From the NCBI GenBank assembly GCA_937926185.1, contig CALEYM010000433.1, forward strand, positions 1 through 9,512: a DNA stretch of 9,512 bases, written 5' to 3'. Origin of the DNA: an uncultured Bacteroidota bacterium (GTDB lineage Bacteria; Bacteroidota; Bacteroidia; Chitinophagales; Saprospiraceae). A program made the translations under genes and the position numbers. Numbering within the stretch: the stretch's first letter is position 1; each line of letters starts with the position of its first letter. Below, in pieces: positions 6,127 through 9,512 of the stretch. The notes below the pieces were generated by a model. The model had not been told where the DNA came from. It worked only from the letters and a program-made list of their open reading frames with translations, and searched no databases.

Positions 6127-6133
6127 AAAGATA
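6126..6133 (-). promoter_or_regulatory. Bacteroidota -7 promoter box (TAnnTTTG) for the - strand cassette
   Basis: On the - strand this reads TATCTTTG, an exact consensus match. Expected start of transcription is near 6119, giving a leader of about 11 bases to ATG 6108. No clear -33 TTTG is visible upstream. The box shows that the cassette has its own promoter despite lying just 33 bases behind the large upstream gene. Confidence 0.65.
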
Positions 6134-6141
6134 ACGGTTTT

Positions 6142-9100
6142 TCACTCATTTTTCACTCTTACCACCTCCACTCCCAACTCCCGCACCAGCCGGTTCACCA
6201 CCGGCAATTCCCGTTCCAGTACCCTGCGCCATTTCGACAATTCGAGGTCGATTTTTGTGAATAATTCGTCCCGCACCTGCCGCATGGGGTCGGTGGGCGG
6301 GAAATCGCCGTCGGCGGCCAGTTCCATGAGGTTGCCGAGTTTGTCGTTGAGGCGCACGGGGAAGTTGAGCGGGTCCTGGCCGGAGCGGTTTTTCGTTTGA
6401 TACAACGTTTGTTCCACGGCTGTCATCAGCGAATCGACGGTTTTCATCTGCCCGCGCAGGGGTTTCAGTTGCTCCTCATCCGGCAGGCGTTCGCCGAGGT
6501 TTTTCATTTGCGCGCGCACATCGCGGATATTGGCAATGGCGCCGTGTATTTCCGACAGTTTGTCGTAACAACCTTTTACAAAAACGAACTGCTGCTGTAC
6601 GTCGTCCGGACGGGCGCCTGCACGGGGGTCGGGCAACACACTGAAGGTTTGTTCTTCACTTTTTCCATTTATGGTAAGTCGCACGCCGTAGTCGCCGGGC
6701 ACTACACGCGGGCCGCCGAGGCTGGTGGACCAAAGAATGAGGCCCTCGAATTTTTTGGCGTTGGGATAGCGCAAATTCCAGACGAAACGGTTGCCGCCGG
6801 CTTTCAGATCGGCGAGTTTGTCTTCCTTGCTTTTGTTCGAGAAGGTGCGGATCACCGCGCCGTCGCTGCCGAGAATGTCGATGGTAACGGTGTCTTTTTC
6901 AGCCGGTTTGTTCTTCAGGTAAAAATGGATCATGGCGCCGCCGGGGTGGTTGGTGCCGGCGGTTTTGGAATTGCGCAGCTGCCCGCCGCGCATGCGGTAG
7001 GCGGGCATGGGCTGGTACAGGTGGAAGTTTTTGTCCCGGATTTCGTCGTTCAGCTGGTGCAGCACCGTCAGGTCGTCGATGATCCAGAAACTGCGGCCCT
7101 GGGTGGCGGCGATGAGGTTGTCGTTTTTGATGGTCAGGTCGGTAATGGGCACGATGGGCAGGTTGAGCCGGAAGGCTTGCCAGCTGGCGCCATCGTCGAA
7201 ACTGATATACATGCCTTCTTCGGTGCCGGCATAGAGCAGGCCACGGCGTTTGGGATCGGCGCGCAGCACACGCGTGAAGTGGCCGGGGTTGATGCCGTTC
7301 ACGATCTTACGCCAGGTTTTGCCGTAGTCGGCGGTATGGAAGAGGTAGGGCTGGTAGTCGCCCGATTTGTACGAGGTGGCGGCCAGGTACAGTCCGCCCT
7401 TCCGGAAGGGGTCGGGTTCCACGCTGTTCACCATACACCATTTGGGCAGGTCGGCGGGCGTGACGTTGGTCCAGTTGGCGCCGCCGTCGCGGCTGACGTG
7501 CACCAGGCCGTCGTCGCTGCCGGTCCAGAGCAGGCCTGGTTCGTAGGCCGATTCGCAGGCGGCGAAGATGGTGCAGTAGTATTCCACGCTGGTGTTGTCC
7601 TGCGTGATGGGGCCGCCCGACGACTTCTGGCGGCTTTTGTCGTTGGTGGTGAGGTCGGGACTGACGGTTTGCCAGCTCTGGCCCTCGTTGGTGGTCACGT
7701 GCAGGTGATTGGAGCAGGCGTAGAGTTTTTTCGGATCGTGCGGCGAAAAGAAAATCGGGAAGTTCCACTGGAAGCGGTAGCGAGCGTCTTCGGCGCCGTG
7801 GCCCATGTTGTCTTCGGGCCACACGTTGATGGAGCGGGTGGTTTTTCGCCGGTGATCCACGCGGGTGAAATAGCCGTGGTATTCGCCGCCGTACACGATG
7901 TCGTTGTCGGTCGGGTCGACGGCGATATGGCCCGACTCGCCGCCGGCGGTGGGCTCCCAGTCGCGTTCGGTAATCGTAACGCCATCGGTTCGATGGCGTA
8001 TCCGCACGGTCGAATTATCCTGCTGCGCCCCATAAATCCGGTACGGAAAGTCATTATCCGTCGTCACCCGGTAAAACTGCGACGTAGGCTGGTTGTGGTA
8101 AGTGCTCCAGGTTTCGCCGCCGTCGTAGCTGATCTGGGCGCCGCCGTCGTCGCCGATGATAAGGCGGCGCGGGTCTTCGGGGGCGATCCAGAGGTCGTGG
8201 TGGTCGCCGTGGGGGGCGTATTTGGCGGTAAAGGTTTTTCCGCCGTCTTTGGAAACGTGGTAGGCTACGTTCACCACGTACACCTTGTCTTCATCTTTGG
8301 TGTCGGCGTAAATGCGGGTGTAGTACCAGGCGCGCTGGCGCAGGGCGCGGTCGTCGTTGAGTTTGGCCCATTTTTTCCCGCCGTCGTCGGAGCGGAACAC
8401 GCCGCCGTTTTCGGCTTCCACGATGGCCCATACGCGGCGCGGATTGGCGGCCGACACGGTAACGCCGATGATGCCAAGCGTGTCTTTTTGCGGCAGGCCT
8501 TCGTTGCGGGTCAGTTCGGTCCAGGTGTCGCCGCCATCGGCGCTTTTCCAGAGGCCGGAGCCTTCGCCGCCGCTGCTGAGGCTGTAGGGGGTGCGGCGTA
8601 TGCGCCAGGTGCTGGCATACAGGATACGGGAGTTGGTGGGGTCCATGCAGAGGTCGACGGCGCCGGCGTGTTCGTTGACGAACAGGATGCGTTCCCAGGT
8701 CTTGCCGCCGTCTTTGGAGCGGTACACGCCGCGTTCGGGCGTTGGTTTGAACAGGTCGCCGAGCACGGCCGCGTACACCAGGTCGGGGTTGCCCGGATGG
8801 ATGCAGATGCGCGGCACGTGGCGACTGTTTTGCAGGCCGGCGCTGACCCAGGTTTGGCCCGCGTCGGTGCTTTTCCAGATGCCGGAGCCGTAGCTGACGT
8901 TGCCGCGCACGGTTTTTTCACCGCCACCCACGAAGATGACATTGGGGTCGGAGGGCGCCACTTCCACCGCGCCCACGGAGCCACCGAAAAAGCCGTCGGA
9001 GATATTTTCCCAGGTGCGGCCCCCGTCGGTCGTGCGCCACACGCCGCCGCCGGTGCTGCCGAAGTAGAACAGGTTGGGCTGTCCTGGCACGCCGGTCACC

Positions 9101-9276
9101 GCTGCCGAGCGCCCGCCGCGGAAAGGGCCGACGCAGCGCCATTCGATGGCGTTGAAAAGGGATTCGTCGTAGGCGGGTTTGGCTATGGCGACGGGCGTGG
9201 TGGTTTTATTTTTTTGGGAAATGGCGGGAGCGGCAAGGTAAAACGTCAGGATGGAGAGGACGAGGAGGGTACGCAT
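6142..9276 (-). CDS. Secreted BNR/VPS10-type (sortilin-like) beta-propeller protein
   Basis: Protein of 1044 residues when started at the ATG at 9276-9274, which gives a clean signal peptide (MRTLLVLSILTFYLAAPAISQ). The frame is open back to 9420, but that adds 48 residues ahead of the signal peptide, so the shorter start is preferred. Residues about 40-740 form a double-propeller type repeat region with eleven Asp boxes (S/T-x-D-x-G-x-x-W/F) near residues 82, 136, 187, 245, 296, 342, 383, 528, 595, 648 and 692, the BNR/VPS10 hallmark. Residues about 780-885 look like an Ig-like beta-sandwich (strands around the FVWNLRYPNAKKFEG segment), and 890-1044 are helical. Such proteins, about 1000-1080 aa, are commonly labelled glycosyl hydrolase or VPS10-domain protein, but no catalytic residues identify a substrate, so enzymatic activity is unproven. 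No typical type IX secretion C-terminal domain is visible. Likely periplasmic or extracellular. Confidence 0.9.
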   Translation of the reverse strand: MRTLLVLSILTFYLAAPAISQKNKTTTPVAIAKPAYDESLFNAIEWRCVGPFRGGRSAAVTGVPGQPNLFYFGSTGGGVWRTTDGGRTWENISDGFFGGSVGAVEVAPSDPNVIFVGGGEKTVRGNVSYGSGIWKSTDAGQTWVSAGLQNSRHVPRICIHPGNPDLVYAAVLGDLFKPTPERGVYRSKDGGKTWERILFVNEHAGAVDLCMDPTNSRILYASTWRIRRTPYSLSSGGEGSGLWKSADGGDTWTELTRNEGLPQKDTLGIIGVTVSAANPRRVWAIVEAENGGVFRSDDGGKKWAKLNDDRALRQRAWYYTRIYADTKDEDKVYVVNVAYHVSKDGGKTFTAKYAPHGDHHDLWIAPEDPRRLIIGDDGGAQISYDGGETWSTYHNQPTSQFYRVTTDNDFPYRIYGAQQDNSTVRIRHRTDGVTITERDWEPTAGGESGHIAVDPTDNDIVYGGEYHGYFTRVDHRRKTTRSINVWPEDNMGHGAEDARYRFQWNFPIFFSPHDPKKLYACSNHLHVTTNEGQSWQTVSPDLTTNDKSRQKSSGGPITQDNTSVEYYCTIFAACESAYEPGLLWTGSDDGLVHVSRDGGANWTNVTPADLPKWCMVNSVEPDPFRKGGLYLAATSYKSGDYQPYLFHTADYGKTWRKIVNGINPGHFTRVLRADPKRRGLLYAGTEEGMYISFDDGASWQAFRLNLPIVPITDLTIKNDNLIAATQGRSFWIIDDLTVLHQLNDEIRDKNFHLYQPMPAYRMRGGQLRNSKTAGTNHPGGAMIHFYLKNKPAEKDTVTIDILGSDGAVIRTFSNKSKEDKLADLKAGGNRFVWNLRYPNAKKFEGLILWSTSLGGPRVVPGDYGVRLTINGKSEEQTFSVLPDPRAGARPDDVQQQFVFVKGCYDKLSEIHGAIANIRDVRAQMKNLGERLPDEEQLKPLRGQMKTVDSLMTAVEQTLYQTKNRSGQDPLNFPVRLNDKLGNLMELAADGDFPPTDPMRQVRDELFTKIDLELSKWRRVLERELPVVNRLVRELGVEVVRVKNE

Positions 9277-9390
9277 AGTCAGGTTTGTTTGGGGGCGAAG
9301 AAAAGGAAAAATTTGATTTTGAGGGCAGTTAGGATTTGCTGGTTTTTCCTTAGCATAATACAGCAGCAATACCTGCAGTATGCCTATTGA

Positions 9391-9398
9391 GCAAGATA
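9391..9398 (-). promoter_or_regulatory. Weak -7-like box upstream of the propeller gene
   Basis: On - this reads TATCTTGC, two bases off TAnnTTTG, about 115 bases before ATG 9276. An imperfect inverted repeat (ATACCTGCAGTAT at 9370-9382) lies just downstream. Together they would make the region 9277-9390 a 5' leader and support the shorter start. Tentative. Confidence 0.25.
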
Positions 9399-9442
9399 AA
9401 AACTTTTTGTTTATTTGCATTTTAATTTTTAAACAAAACGCA

Positions 9443-9450
9443 TACCTTTA
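9443..9450 (+). promoter_or_regulatory. Candidate -7 box for the gene starting at 9472
   Basis: TACCTTTA differs from TAnnTTTG at only the last base. It lies in a very AT-rich stretch, 21 bases before ATG 9472. A TTTG at 9414-9417 is a possible -33 box but the spacing (25 bases) is longer than usual. Confidence 0.35.
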
Positions 9451-9471
9451 TCTTTCCAAAACCTACCCCAC

Positions 9472-9512
9472 ATGGTACAAATCGCCAACCCGATCTACGA
9501 CGTCGTTTTCAA
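9472..9512 (+). CDS. Rpn-family PD-(D/E)XK nuclease/putative transposase, N-terminal fragment cut by window edge
   Basis: The last 41 bases open a new + strand frame reading MVQIANPIYDVVF before the window ends. This is the characteristic opening (N-P-x-x-D-x-x-F-K) of the Rpn/PDDEXK_2 family: recombination-promoting nucleases, often called putative transposases, that are abundant and multi-copy in Bacteroidota genomes. Catalytic residues lie beyond the window. It is divergent from the propeller gene, with about 195 AT-rich bases between the starts. Only 13 codons are visible, so the call relies on the signature and should be confirmed with the downstream sequence. Confidence 0.65.
   Translation, partial: MVQIANPIYDVVF

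Noticed and set aside
6397..9390. A 997-codon open frame on + opposite the propeller gene
   Set aside because: Its translation is low-complexity Gly/Val/Ala/His-rich with no recognisable domain, whereas the - strand frame has a signal peptide and eleven Asp boxes. The long opening is a by-product of GC-rich codon use in the real gene.
9277..9420. Longer start of the propeller protein at 9420
   Set aside because: It would place 48 residues before a textbook signal peptide; the region looks like an AT-rich leader/promoter instead.

Overview
The window looks like a chromosomal segment from a member of the Bacteroidota, probably a Chitinophagales- or Saprospirales-like environmental lineage. Three things point there: a GldM C-terminal-domain protein (type IX secretion/gliding machinery, specific to this phylum), promoter boxes of the Bacteroidota form TAnnTTTG (exact at 4136-4143 on + and 6126-6133 on -), and the lack of clear Shine-Dalgarno sequences before most starts. 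Assignment below phylum level is inference.

Left part (1-4068, + strand, GC-rich): the 3' end of a phosphodiester glycosidase (NAGPA-like) gene, a GT39-type polytopic membrane glycosyltransferase that probably starts at a GTG, an elaborate AT-rich inverted repeat (2616-2695) that probably ends that transcript, a cold-shock-domain protein with a very basic N-terminal tail, and a small exported protein made almost only of a GldM C-terminal region. These look like host housekeeping or envelope functions.

Centre (about 4100-6140): a visibly AT-richer accessory block. A type II toxin-antitoxin pair of the HigB/HigA type (+ strand) has its own promoter and a palindromic operator candidate. It converges, with a 15-base gap, on a three-gene - strand operon (6108 to 4825). 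The first two genes of that operon, nearly touching, are unrecognised small soluble proteins; the third is a single-pass membrane protein. The operon promoter has an exact TAnnTTTG box and a perfect 14-base palindrome at the expected transcription start. A TA pair facing a tightly organised, self-contained cassette of unknown function makes this the most interesting part of the window.

Right part (6142-9512): a large secreted BNR/VPS10-type beta-propeller protein on - with eleven Asp-box repeats and, on the divergent side, the first 13 codons of an Rpn-family PD-(D/E)XK nuclease/putative transposase gene running off the window.

No rRNA, tRNA, CRISPR array or complete insertion sequence was seen.
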